Shown piece after piece: positions 52,260 through 60,930 of a DNA stretch of 64,000 bases. The notes beneath the pieces were generated by a model. It saw nothing but the letters and a program-made list of their open reading frames with translations, was not told the origin of the DNA and searched no databases. The translations under genes were made by a program, and so were the position numbers. The stretch's first letter is position 1. Every line of letters begins with the position of its first letter. Source of the stretch: Actinoallomurus sp050942425. Its GTDB lineage: Bacteria > Actinomycetota > Actinomycetes > Streptosporangiales > Streptosporangiaceae. Where the stretch lies: the NCBI RefSeq assembly GCF_050942425.1, contig NZ_CP192063.1, forward strand, positions 9,176,001 to 9,240,000. Reading direction: 5' to 3'.

Positions 52260-52634
52260 GGTCAGGCCACTCCCCGAAACAAGTCACCGGACATCACGAC
52301 TGCACCGCCTCTAGCGGATTCACCGCCCACCGACGGCGGGATGAGACGCGGGCCCACCCTGCGGAAATCTTCAACGGCCGAGGTGACCGTCTTAGGCCGT
52401 GGGGCCGCTCCGACAGCGCCCCAGAGGACTAGGGCCGGAGCCGACGCCGTCGGAGGTTTCTCACAACGCAGCGGGACATATGGCCACACCGTTCGAGTGT
52501 GGCGGGCTCGACGATCTACAGGTATTCGCAAACAGCGCCTAATCGACGTACGTAAAAATCGCCTAGCGCTACCACCTCTGGACCGTCGCCGCTCCGGTGG
52601 CGAACCGCTCCAGCCCGTCCTCTGAACTACCCGT
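52260..52634. other. Upstream region of the megagene
   Basis: 375 bp without a gene. It should hold the megagene promoter, and includes the GGGGAG ribosome-binding site at its edge. No clear promoter boxes, operator palindrome or terminator were recognised. Confidence 0.5.
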
Positions 52635-52931
52635 TCATGCGCGCGAGCCCGCCAGAGTTTTGGCCTCGTCCGGTGCGGCCCAGCGACGCGAGTCGGCAAG
52701 CGCGTCCACCTTGGCGAGAATGGCCCGCGCCTCGGCCACGACCCGCCTGCCCGCGGGGGTCACGGTGACCCGTCGGCTGGTGCGTTCAAAGAGCCGGACA
52801 CCCAGCTCGCGCTCCAGCTCCTGGATATGTCGACCGAACGCCTGCGCACTGATGTAGTGCCGCTGGGCGGCACGACCGAAGTGCAACTCCTCCGAAAGCG
52901 TGATCGCATAACGAAGCAACCGGATGTTCAT
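52635..52931 (-). CDS. Stand-alone LysR-type winged-helix DNA-binding protein next to the megagene
   Basis: 98 aa from the ATG at 52931 (MNIRLLRY), with GGAGGGG 7 nt upstream. A longer frame to 53069 has no ribosome-binding site. It contains the complete LysR helix-turn-helix and linker helix, then ends where the ligand-binding domain should begin. It has the same length as, and is close to, the gene at 11981-12277 on the other side of the megagene. It lies 375 bp upstream of the megagene start, on the same strand, and is a candidate regulator of it. Confidence 0.75.
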   Translation of the reverse strand: MNIRLLRYAITLSEELHFGRAAQRHYISAQAFGRHIQELERELGVRLFERTSRRVTVTPAGRRVVAEARAILAKVDALADSRRWAAPDEAKTLAGSRA

Positions 52932-53055
52932 GCTTTCCCCTCCGCGAATGCGAGTGACGCCCTGATGGGGGCGGCGGCGCCGAATACCGAGAACAACACA
53001 TATGACGGTCCGTTGCGCCGGAGGGTTCGGACTTTCGGTCAGGGCATTTGTGTCA

Positions 53056-53769
53056 TTATCTTGTCCCACGCAGTACGCGCAGGTCAGCGATGGCTTGGCT
53101 GCGCATGGCGGGCAGCAGCGACTTCACCGGCGGCGGCATGTTCATGAGTATCGACTCCACCTCGGCCGGCGTGCCCACCTCATCGAGGAATCCGATCATC
53201 AAATGTGCGGCTACCGGAGGTGTCGTGGCGATGACTCGCTGGGAGTATGCCTCCCACTGCGTGGGTGTGATGTGCTTTCGCAGCGCGGGAAACAGAATCG
53301 GTTCTTCGTGGGCCAGGTGGTCACGAACGATGTCGCGCACCGCGACCGCCGCCTCGCGCAGCGCGTCCCGGTCGTCGCCGTTCATGCTCTCGCGGCCTTG
53401 GCCGCCGCCCTGTGTTGTCGCCTCCGTGGTCCCGCCGGTCGTACTGGCACCCTCCGCACCGGTGAGGTCGATAGCGGCAAGGCGGTCGAGTGCGAGGTCC
53501 AGACGTTCGTGTTCCTCACTCAACTCGTCGAGCGCGCGCTTCGTGTCCGGTGCTGCTGCCGCGATGTGCGGCCATATCCATCTGTCTTCGGTGTCGTGGT
53601 GGTGACGCAGGTTCGCCACGAGGAAGTCCCGCAACTGCGCCAGCGCCTGGCGAGGTACCGAGGGTCGGCCGCCGGCGTCGACGAGCAGCCCGGTGGCCAG
53701 TCTGTGCGTCTCATGGGCGAGCCGTGTTTCCACGATGGCTTGTGAGTCACGCTCGGCATCTGTGTCCAT
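53056..53769 (-). CDS. Hemerythrin (HHE) domain protein
   Basis: 237 aa with AAGG 9 nt before the ATG. Four-helix HHE signature: HETHR (His 19-22 region), RHHHDTEDRWIWPHI, SEEHERLD and DHLAHEEPILFPAL, together providing the His/Glu ligands of a di-iron centre. A Gly/Thr-rich loop (about 130-150) separates the last two helices. Such proteins bind oxygen or nitric oxide, or sense redox state. It sits between the lectin gene and the LysR mini-gene; a link to secretion is not evident. Confidence 0.85.
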   Translation of the reverse strand: MDTDAERDSQAIVETRLAHETHRLATGLLVDAGGRPSVPRQALAQLRDFLVANLRHHHDTEDRWIWPHIAAAAPDTKRALDELSEEHERLDLALDRLAAIDLTGAEGASTTGGTTEATTQGGGQGRESMNGDDRDALREAAVAVRDIVRDHLAHEEPILFPALRKHITPTQWEAYSQRVIATTPPVAAHLMIGFLDEVGTPAEVESILMNMPPPVKSLLPAMRSQAIADLRVLRGTR

Positions 53770-53882
53770 GGTTCGGAACCTTTACGTCGACGGTGTACGA
53801 CGCGTGGCCGCGCGGTACGGAAGGAGATCTGGTCGTTTCGGCGTGCGAACGCACGCCTGGTGCGGCACCGCCCGGTCCCCGG

Positions 53883-54650
53883 TCATCGCCAGGTGTCGCT
53901 CGCCCATGTCGGACTGCCGTTCCTGTCCTTGATCACCAGGTTGGCGTCGGACTGCAGCACCATCGTCGCGTGATCGTGGCCCTGGCATCCGGCGCCCCAG
54001 ATCGGCCGGTTGCCCGAGGAGAGGACGACCAGGTTGCCGTCGGTCTGAAGCATGGCGTGGGCCCCGGGCCGGAAGGTGTTGGTGGCCCACATGGGCTTGC
54101 CGTTCTTGTCGCTGAGCACGAGGTTTCCGTCGGTCTGCATGGTCAGCACGATGCGGTTCGTCCGCACGCTCCGGCCCGAGCGCAGAACGTACGGGGCGTG
54201 CAGCACGCGGGTCGTCCACGGCGGCCCGCCCGCCGACGGGCGCTGGTTCGACTCGCTCTGGATCCCGACCTGGTCGCGGCGTGGGGCAGAGGGGGCTGAG
54301 GAGGCGGAGCGCGCAGGGGGCGCCATGGCGCTCAGTTTGCGGCCCTTGCTCGGGGAGACCGTCGCGAGCGGCGTCGGCGAGGTGGAGAGGGACGGGCTCG
54401 GCGCGTGCTGTGGCCGGTCACTGGGCCGCATGGTGTTGGCCGCCGCCGTGGTCCGGTTCTTGTGGCTGTGAGAGGCCAGCGCGCCGACGGCCACCACCAC
54501 TCCGGACACGACGATGAGCGCGGCCGCGCCCGCGAGAATCCGCGGCACGACGCTCTGCCGTTCGCCCGGTTGCCAGGCACGGCGGCTGAACGCCGCGACG
54601 AGACCGGCGCGCTGCCGTCGTTGCATTTCGGTCGTCTTAGGATCGCTCAT
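53883..54650 (-). CDS. Membrane-anchored bulb-lectin domain protein
   Basis: 255 aa. A short basic cytosolic N terminus (MSDPKTTEMQRRQRAGL) is followed by one transmembrane helix (about 38-59, ILAGAAALIVVSGVVVAVGA). A Ser/Pro/Thr stalk (to about 140) and a lectin domain with three QxDxNLV repeats follow (QTDGNLVLSD, QTDGNLVVLS, QSDANLVIKD). The lectin binds mannose-type sugars in its plant relatives. It is about 80% identical to the ectodomain of the kinase at 6362-7960. It lies 57 bp after the EccC gene on the same strand and is probably in that operon; it may hold the secreted machinery or effector at the cell envelope (inference). Confidence 0.85.
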   Translation of the reverse strand: MSDPKTTEMQRRQRAGLVAAFSRRAWQPGERQSVVPRILAGAAALIVVSGVVVAVGALASHSHKNRTTAAANTMRPSDRPQHAPSPSLSTSPTPLATVSPSKGRKLSAMAPPARSASSAPSAPRRDQVGIQSESNQRPSAGGPPWTTRVLHAPYVLRSGRSVRTNRIVLTMQTDGNLVLSDKNGKPMWATNTFRPGAHAMLQTDGNLVVLSSGNRPIWGAGCQGHDHATMVLQSDANLVIKDRNGSPTWASDTWR

Positions 54651-54707
54651 AGTGGTTCTTCCTCGATCAGTCGGAATCGGGCGAGAGTCGTCGCCCGAAA
54701 ATGATCA

Positions 54708-57700
54708 CTACACAGCGGAAACAGATCCGAGGTCTCTCTGCGGTAGCGGAGAGACCAGTGGCTCGGTCTCCTCGTCCAGCACGGCGTGGATCAGCTCCGG
54801 GCTCTGCCGCCGCCGGACCAGCACGCCACGTCCCGGAATGCGTTCCACCGCGCGCTGATCGCCGATCAGCGGACCCTCGCGGTGATCGCCGGACAGGATG
54901 AGCCCGTCGGCGCCGAACTCGCGCAACCGCCCGAGCAGGGGATCGGCCATCAGTGACCGCGCCGAGCCACTGACCCGGCGGGCGAGCACGACGTGGAGGC
55001 CGAGTTCCTCCGCCTGTGTGACGAACGCGGCCAGCGGCGCCAACGGCCCGCGCTCCGGGCCGTTGGCCACCAGGTCGTAGTCATCGACGACCACGTACAG
55101 CTCCGGCCCCTCCCACCAGTCACGGTCACGCAGCCGACCGGAGGTGATCTCCGGTGGCGGCATGCGCTCCCGCAGCTTGTCCGCCACCTGGCCGACGAAG
55201 GTGGCCGCCAGGTCAGGATCACCGGCCTGCGCACCGATGTAGGGCTCGGGCACCACGTCGAGAAGGCTGCGCCGGTAGTCGATGACGATGAAGCGCACCT
55301 CCCACGGCGAGTGCCGGCGGGCCATACCCCGCATCCAGGCCCGCAGGAACGAGGTCTTGCCCGCCCCCGAGTCGCCGAAGAGGAGAAAGTGCGGCTGCCC
55401 GGCGGTCAGGTCCAGGCCCACGGGCCGCAGGTCGTCCTGGGACAGGCCGATCGGGACTTCGGTCTCGGTCGGGACGCGCTCGCCGCCGTCCCAGGGATCC
55501 TGCCCGGCCGACGCCGCCGCGACGGCGTCCAGCTCGGTGACGGTGAGCCGCTCCGGCAGCACCTTGAGCGGCGGCGTGGGCGGCCCGTCCCACGCGTCGT
55601 CGATCGCGGCGACGAGTTCCCGTTGCGCGTCGCCCATCCCGTCGAGGTCGTCGGTGCCGTCCATGCGGGGCAGGGCGACGTGGAAGGGGATGCCGGGCGG
55701 CATCAGCCCACGGCCGACCGGTGTCTTGCCCAGCCTTCGGGTCTCCTGCCGGTTGACCTCCGATTCGGTGGGGTCGTTCAGGCGGAGTTCGAGCCTGCCC
55801 GCGATGCTGTCGCGCAGGCTCATCCGGATCTCGGCCCAGCGGTTCGCGGTGATCATCAGGTGCACGCCGACGCCGAGGCCTCGGGTGGCGATGTCGGTGG
55901 CCAGGGCGGTGGCGTCGTCCATCTCCGCGTGCAGTGCGCCCCAGTTGTCGACGACGAGAACGACGTCGGCGCCGCGCACGCCCGGCGGCAGGGCTCCGGT
56001 CTCCCGCATTCTCCGGAAGTCGGCCGCGGACTGGACGCCCAGCTCCCGGAACATCCGCTCGCGGACGGCGATCAGCCGGGTCACCTCGGCCAGCACCCGC
56101 TGCACGCGCTCGGCGTCACGGCGGCCGGCGACCCCGGCCACGTGCGGGGCGCCTTCCAGGCCGTGCAGCGCGCCACCGCCGTGGTCGATGCAGTAGAACT
56201 GCAACTCCTCGGGCGTGTGCGTGAGCATCGCGCTGATCAGCGCGGTACGCAGGAACGTGCTCTTGCCGCTCTGCGGAGCACCGACGATGGCGAGGTGCGC
56301 GTGCGCGCCCGTCAGGTCCAGCACGACGGGCCGCTGCTCCTGCCGGGCGGGCAGGTCGGCGACGGCCACGGGGAACCTCAACTCCCCGTTCATCGACCAG
56401 GCCCGGCTCTGCAGGCCGTGCTCCGGCACCGGCGCCACGGGTGCCAGCAGCAGATCGAGCGGGAAGCGCGGCGGCAGCGGCGCGAGCCACACCTGGTGGG
56501 TCGGCGCGCTGCTCTCCGCCAAGCGGTCCACGAGCATCTGCAACTCGGTGGTCGTGCCGCCGGACGCGGTAGGACGGGACGGGACCGGCGCCGTCTCCTC
56601 CGGGACGATGGGCGTCCGGAGCGTGTACGGGACCGGCGTGATCGATTCCGTCCCGTCGGCGTCCTCGCTTTCGTTCTCGTACAGCCGGGAGACGTGGGCC
56701 ACCCGGAACCGCTCGTAGACGGACTCGTCGACCTTGAGGTAGGCCGAGCCGGGAATCGGCGGCAGCTTGTACGCGTCGGGCGTGCCGATCACCGTGCGGC
56801 TCTCGGTGGCGCTGAAGGTGCGCAGGCAGATGCGGTAGGACAGGTGCGATTCCAGCCCGCGCAGCCGCCCCTCCTCCAGCCGCTGGGTGGCCAGCAGCAG
56901 ATGCATGCCCAGCGAGCGGCCCAGCCGGCCGATCTGCACGAACAGGTCGGTGAAGTCCGACCGCTGCGACAGCAGCTCCCCGAACTCGTCCACCACGATC
57001 ATCAGGTACGGCAGCGGCGGCAGCGGCGCACCGTCGACGTCGGTGCCACCGGCCGCCTGCTTCAGCTGGTAGTCGCGGATCGAGTCGACGTTGCCCGCCT
57101 GCCGCAGCAGTCGCTGCCGGCGCTGCTGCTCCCCTATCAGCGCGACCCGGACCCGCTCGACCAGGGACAGGTCATCGGCCAGGTTCGTGATCAGCCCCGC
57201 GACATGCGGCAACCCGGTCAGGCCCGCGAACGTCGCGCCGCCCTTGAAGTCGACGAGCACGAAGCCCAGATGCTCCGGCGAATGCGTCATCGACAAGCCC
57301 GTGACCAGTGTGCGCAGCAGCTCGCTCTTGCCCGAACCGGTCGCGCCCACGATCAGCCCGTGCGGCCCGACCCCGCCCTGTGACGACTCCTTCAGGTCCA
57401 GCACGAGCGCCTCGCCGTTCGCCGCCACGCCGACCGGCACCCGCAGCAGCTCCTCGTCATCCGGGGCACGCCAGTGCGCGCTCGGATCGAGCGAGGCGAT
57501 GTCGCCGATCCCGAGCATGCCCGGCAACGACACGGACTGGGACAGAACCTGGTCCTTCTCACCGGACAGCCGCAGCGGCGCGAGCGCACGGGCGATCTGC
57601 GAGCAGAGTGCGGGCTCCGTACGGTCCACCGTGGCGTCCGTCATCACGCTGTGCAGGCCGCCGCGCCCCTCCAGGGACAGGCCGCCGCGGATGTCCAGCC

Positions 57701-58823
57701 GGACACGGACGTCGACCCGCTCCGGCTCGCGGACCTCTTCGGTGACGAGACAGACGGCCGTGATACCGAGCTCCGGCCCGGCCTCCGCGATCAGCCGCGT
57801 GACCAGTGGCGAGCGGGCCCAGGCGGCCTGCGGGTCATAGTCGTTCAAAACGATGACGAGCCGCCGCTTCGGCCCGTCGGCGGCCGTCAGGGAGACCAGC
57901 CGGGACCCGCGCTCGGCGCGTGCCGCCGTGGCCCGATCGAGCTCGGCCTCCAGGTGATCCGCCAGGCCCTCGATGCCCTCCGCGACCAGCGGTACGACCT
58001 CGACGCCGCGGTCGCGGGTGTCCGGTTCGTAGGTGTGCGGCAGCCACTTGGTCCACTCCCAGCGCGGGTCACCGGCGGTGACGACCATCAGCTGCACGTC
58101 GTCCGGCGCGTGCAGGACCGCGAGCTGGCACAGCAGCGCCGCCGTCGCCTCGCGGATCTCGGCCTCGGGGCCGAGGACGCTGATCACGCCGGCGCGCCCG
58201 GCGTCGATCCACGCGGGCTGCCGGTCGACCGAACTGTGGGTCTGGACGAGTTCCTCCGCCGCGTGCAGCGACCGGGGGTCGTACTCCACCGACGGATCGG
58301 ACCGCTTCGTGGTCGTGAGGGTGATGGCGAGCGGGCCGTTCCCGGTGCCCAGGCGGAGATGGAGGAAGTCCGGGTCGTCGGCGCGCCGCTCCCACACACG
58401 GCGCCGTCGGACGGCGATCGCCCACAGCCGCTCCGGACTCGGATGCACCCACGCCGCGGCGAACCGCTGAACCTCTGCCACCTGCCGTGCCTGGCGCCGG
58501 AAGCCGCCGAGGTACTCCAGGTAGCGCTCGCGGTGGTGCTCCCGCGTCCGGCGTCCCTTCCCGCCCATCTGCACCCGGACCCCGACGGTCAACCCGACCG
58601 ACGACAGCACGAAGACGGCCCCGAGGACCATCATCCAGCGCCGACCGCTGGAGACGAGGTACGCGGCCATGCTGACGCTGGTCAACACCGGCAGGAGCAA
58701 CATCAGCATGTTGGACATGCCGTTCGACGGTGGCAGCTGCGGCGGCGCCGCGAGGGAGATCTTCTCCTCGGGCACCGGTGGTGGCGCCATCCGGGCGGGA
58801 CGGTGGAAAGCGATCCTGCTCAT
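54708..58823 (-). CDS. eccC: T7SS ATPase EccC (FtsK/SpoIIIE family, three ATPase domains)
   Basis: 1,371 aa, the length of a full EccCa-EccCb fusion as in Gram-positive ESX-type systems. Two transmembrane helices lie at about 38-58 and 63-82. ATPase 1 has Walker A GATGSGKS (493-500) and Walker B MIVVDEF (608-614). ATPase 2 has Walker A GAPQSGKS (about 848-855). ATPase 3 has Walker A GDSGAGKT (about 1150-1157). FKGG and later segments match the FtsK/SpoIIIE fold. EccC recognises WXG100 substrates and drives export through the inner membrane. It follows two WXG100 genes, the classic ESX arrangement. All three Walker A motifs are intact, which is notable because domains 2 and 3 are often degenerate. 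Confidence 0.97.
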   Translation of the reverse strand: MSRIAFHRPARMAPPPVPEEKISLAAPPQLPPSNGMSNMLMLLLPVLTSVSMAAYLVSSGRRWMMVLGAVFVLSSVGLTVGVRVQMGGKGRRTREHHRERYLEYLGGFRRQARQVAEVQRFAAAWVHPSPERLWAIAVRRRRVWERRADDPDFLHLRLGTGNGPLAITLTTTKRSDPSVEYDPRSLHAAEELVQTHSSVDRQPAWIDAGRAGVISVLGPEAEIREATAALLCQLAVLHAPDDVQLMVVTAGDPRWEWTKWLPHTYEPDTRDRGVEVVPLVAEGIEGLADHLEAELDRATAARAERGSRLVSLTAADGPKRRLVIVLNDYDPQAAWARSPLVTRLIAEAGPELGITAVCLVTEEVREPERVDVRVRLDIRGGLSLEGRGGLHSVMTDATVDRTEPALCSQIARALAPLRLSGEKDQVLSQSVSLPGMLGIGDIASLDPSAHWRAPDDEELLRVPVGVAANGEALVLDLKESSQGGVGPHGLIVGATGSGKSELLRTLVTGLSMTHSPEHLGFVLVDFKGGATFAGLTGLPHVAGLITNLADDLSLVERVRVALIGEQQRRQRLLRQAGNVDSIRDYQLKQAAGGTDVDGAPLPPLPYLMIVVDEFGELLSQRSDFTDLFVQIGRLGRSLGMHLLLATQRLEEGRLRGLESHLSYRICLRTFSATESRTVIGTPDAYKLPPIPGSAYLKVDESVYERFRVAHVSRLYENESEDADGTESITPVPYTLRTPIVPEETAPVPSRPTASGGTTTELQMLVDRLAESSAPTHQVWLAPLPPRFPLDLLLAPVAPVPEHGLQSRAWSMNGELRFPVAVADLPARQEQRPVVLDLTGAHAHLAIVGAPQSGKSTFLRTALISAMLTHTPEELQFYCIDHGGGALHGLEGAPHVAGVAGRRDAERVQRVLAEVTRLIAVRERMFRELGVQSAADFRRMRETGALPPGVRGADVVLVVDNWGALHAEMDDATALATDIATRGLGVGVHLMITANRWAEIRMSLRDSIAGRLELRLNDPTESEVNRQETRRLGKTPVGRGLMPPGIPFHVALPRMDGTDDLDGMGDAQRELVAAIDDAWDGPPTPPLKVLPERLTVTELDAVAAASAGQDPWDGGERVPTETEVPIGLSQDDLRPVGLDLTAGQPHFLLFGDSGAGKTSFLRAWMRGMARRHSPWEVRFIVIDYRRSLLDVVPEPYIGAQAGDPDLAATFVGQVADKLRERMPPPEITSGRLRDRDWWEGPELYVVVDDYDLVANGPERGPLAPLAAFVTQAEELGLHVVLARRVSGSARSLMADPLLGRLREFGADGLILSGDHREGPLIGDQRAVERIPGRGVLVRRRQSPELIHAVLDEETEPLVSPLPQRDLGSVSAV

Positions 58824-58931
58824 CGGTTCGGCTGCCTCAGATGTGAGATCCGTACTGCGGTGGCCCCGGGCCGGGCGGGGTTCACAGGGGCGGACCGCCC
58901 GGCCCGGTCACCACCGTCTGGGTGGTCGTGA

Positions 58932-59378
58932 TCAGCTCGCGAGCGGGGGATAGTCGGCGGTGATCGCCGTCTTGTTGGTATCCATCTGGTCGGGAGGAGT
59001 TTCCGTGGGCTGCTTACCGCTGCTGGTGCCGAGCTTGCCGGCGAACTGGTTCCAGACGTCCACCAAGCCGGCCTCGGCCTTGCCGTAGTTGCTGCCCACC
59101 ACGCCCAGACCGTGGGTGATGGCGTTGATCACGCCTTCTTCCGGCCTCTCCTTGCTGCCCAGCACCGCCCTGCTGACCCGGTCGAACCGGTTGGAGACGT
59201 CTTCGTGCTCCTGCTGCGACGGGCCGGCCCAATCGACTTGCAGGCCGGTCAGCGCGGTGATGATGTTGTCGAGGGCGGTCTTGATGTTCTCGCCGTGCTG
59301 AGTGATCTGCTTCGCGTAGTCGTTCAGGCCCGACAGCGACAACGCGATCTTCTGTACGTGGTCGTAATCCGCGTCCAT
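58932..59378 (-). CDS. WXG100 family (ESAT-6-like) protein
   Basis: 148 aa. A helical hairpin with the turn VDWAGPSQQEHEDV (W-x-G at about 49-51), preceded by the helix ITQHGENIKTALDNIITALT, is typical of EsxA/EsxB-like T7SS substrates. The C-terminal tail (Ser/Pro/Asp rich, ending ITADYPPLAS) is longer than in the standard 100-residue family. It is probably secreted as a heterodimer with the next upstream WXG protein. GAGGGGG lies upstream of the start. Confidence 0.88.
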   Translation of the reverse strand: MDADYDHVQKIALSLSGLNDYAKQITQHGENIKTALDNIITALTGLQVDWAGPSQQEHEDVSNRFDRVSRAVLGSKERPEEGVINAITHGLGVVGSNYGKAEAGLVDVWNQFAGKLGTSSGKQPTETPPDQMDTNKTAITADYPPLAS

Positions 59379-59441
59379 CGGGACACGTCACCCCCTCATA
59401 GGGATCGGCTTCGGCCGTCGAGCGGCCTTACCGCCTCATGC

Positions 59442-60113
59442 CTACGCTCCAGCCGGTGGCACCGTCATCGGCTGAGGCGGACCGGGAACCGACATGTAGA
59501 AGTGCTTCCCCGGCGGCACCGTCATCGGCGCGTACGGGCCGTGAACGGACTTGTAGAACACCACATTCGAGGTGACCGGCGTCCCCTGCGCGTACGGGCC
59601 GGGAAGCAACTTGTAGAGCACCGCATTCGAGGTGACCCGCATCCCCTGCGCGTACGGGTGAACCGACTTGTAGAACACCACCTTGTGCTGGTCCGAGGTG
59701 ACCGGCTTCAGCGGCGTCCTGTTCCCGTGCTCGGGACCCGGCGCCAGCTTGTAGCGCATTGGCCCGTTCTGCGCGGTGCCCGCGGTCAGCGGTTGCGGCC
59801 CGACGAGCGCCTTGTCCACGTTCTGGTAGTTGTGCGTCTCGGCCTGCGCGTAGTTGTTGCAGGTGGTCTGCAACCGCTTGATGATGTCGTCGAGCGCGTC
59901 GGTCAGGTCTCTGGATGCCTGCCCGAACCACTTCGTGATGACATCGAAGGTTTCTTCGGCGGGACTGTTCCAGTCGGCGACCAGGTCGGTGGTGTTCCTA
60001 TCGATCGCCGCAAGCTCGGTGGAGATCGTGCTCTTCTCTCTGGTCACAGTGCCGATGGCGTCATGCAAACTCTGCAGCAATACCTTGAAGTCCCCTGGGG
60101 GTGGCTGCGTCAT
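59442..60113 (-). CDS. WXG100-like protein with a repeat tail
   Basis: 223 aa from the ATG at 60113 (MTQPPPG), with GGAGG 10 nt upstream. A longer frame to 60182 has no ribosome-binding site. Residues 1-100 form a helical hairpin with VADWNSPAEETF, a WXG-type turn with Ser in place of Gly. The tail (about 110-223) is made of four or five 20-22-residue units with the pattern Y-K-(S/L)-x-x-GPYAQGxxVTSN and related FYKSV/FYMSV blocks. The tail is rich in Tyr, Pro and His and might bind a surface polymer. It forms a pair with the following WXG100 gene. Confidence 0.8.
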   Translation of the reverse strand: MTQPPPGDFKVLLQSLHDAIGTVTREKSTISTELAAIDRNTTDLVADWNSPAEETFDVITKWFGQASRDLTDALDDIIKRLQTTCNNYAQAETHNYQNVDKALVGPQPLTAGTAQNGPMRYKLAPGPEHGNRTPLKPVTSDQHKVVFYKSVHPYAQGMRVTSNAVLYKLLPGPYAQGTPVTSNVVFYKSVHGPYAPMTVPPGKHFYMSVPGPPQPMTVPPAGA

Positions 60114-60270
60114 TCTGTGTCGCCTCCATCCGGCCACCGATGTGATCGGCCGCGGTCCGATACCGCCCGACGCGACCAACATAGTCGCAACTTGCAGGTT
60201 GTCAAAGTCGTACCATTATCGTCAGAATAGCCTATGGTGGTGGTTCGCCGCCATCCGGATAGGAGGAGCG

Positions 60271-60927
60271 ATGACCGATACCGATCCGATCAAATCGAAG
60301 TACGACATCCATCCCTACGACCCGAATGACAAAACCAACACTCAGACTCCGGATCTCGGAAACACCGACTCACCCGAGTTGAAGGTCTGGGATTCTCGGC
60401 CGTCGTTCAACACGGACCCTCAGGACATCAAGGAAGGCGACCCCGGCGACCCCGGCGCCGGCACGACTCAGATCGACGTCGATGACATCCTGGTCACCCC
60501 TGAGGCCATGGCCGCCCAGGTCGAGAACATGCTCACCACCTCCCGCGAACTGGTCCAGTCGTACGAGGATCTACGGAAAAAGGTGCTGGGAGGAATGGAC
60601 ACCGTGTTCGGCCAGCAAGCCATGGACACCGCCTTCCAGGACAGCCCGGGAACCACTTATCTGGCACCGGGCACGTACAACCCTGCGCCGAACGAAGGCG
60701 AACGGTCCCCCAGCGACTGGCAGGGGCCGGCGAAACAATTCGCAGCGTCGATGAACCCGGTGCAGGAGAAGAACCTTCAGAACATCGGAGATGCGTTGGA
60801 GGTCCTGGGTGAATACATCGCCCTCGTAAACCATTCGGGTCAGGTATACGCGCACACCGATAAGCAGTCGAAGTTCCCGCCGCCGCCGAGCTGGAGCGTT
60901 TACGGGAGCAACATGTCTCACAAGTAA
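60271..60927 (+). CDS. Helical T7SS-associated protein, divergent from the WXG genes
   Basis: 218 aa. The ATG at 60271 has GGAGGAGCG just upstream; the open frame extends back to 59854 but without support. The N-terminal 75 residues are acidic and Asp/Pro-rich (DPNDKTNTQTPDLGN). The rest is helical, with VTPEAMAAQVENMLTTSREL similar in type to ESX-secreted hairpin proteins, followed by SPSDWQGPAKQF with a W-x-G. I read it as a further WXG100-like substrate or chaperone. It is divergent from the WXG pair (157-bp shared promoter region 60114-60270) and convergent with the AAA+ gene (3-bp gap). Confidence 0.65.
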   Translation: MTDTDPIKSKYDIHPYDPNDKTNTQTPDLGNTDSPELKVWDSRPSFNTDPQDIKEGDPGDPGAGTTQIDVDDILVTPEAMAAQVENMLTTSRELVQSYEDLRKKVLGGMDTVFGQQAMDTAFQDSPGTTYLAPGTYNPAPNEGERSPSDWQGPAKQFAASMNPVQEKNLQNIGDALEVLGEYIALVNHSGQVYAHTDKQSKFPPPPSWSVYGSNMSHK

Positions 60928-60930
60928 TTC

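Noticed and set aside
42480..51170. Repeat arrays as a possible CRISPR locus
   Set aside because: The units are directly adjacent without unique spacers, have lengths of 144-387 bp, and lie inside one open reading frame. No cas genes are present.
14328..52259. The giant gene as a modular PKS or NRPS
   Set aside because: No ketosynthase, acyltransferase, adenylation, condensation or carrier-protein motifs were seen; the modules carry protease and phospholipase motifs instead.
54993..57383. A 796-codon plus-strand frame opposite EccC
   Set aside because: It is a high-GC shadow of the EccC coding strand; the EccC frame carries all Walker motifs.
59854..60270. N-terminal extension of the 60271 gene back to 59854
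   Set aside because: The extension overlaps the WXG-like gene on the other strand and has no start signal, while GGAGGAGCG directly precedes the ATG at 60271.
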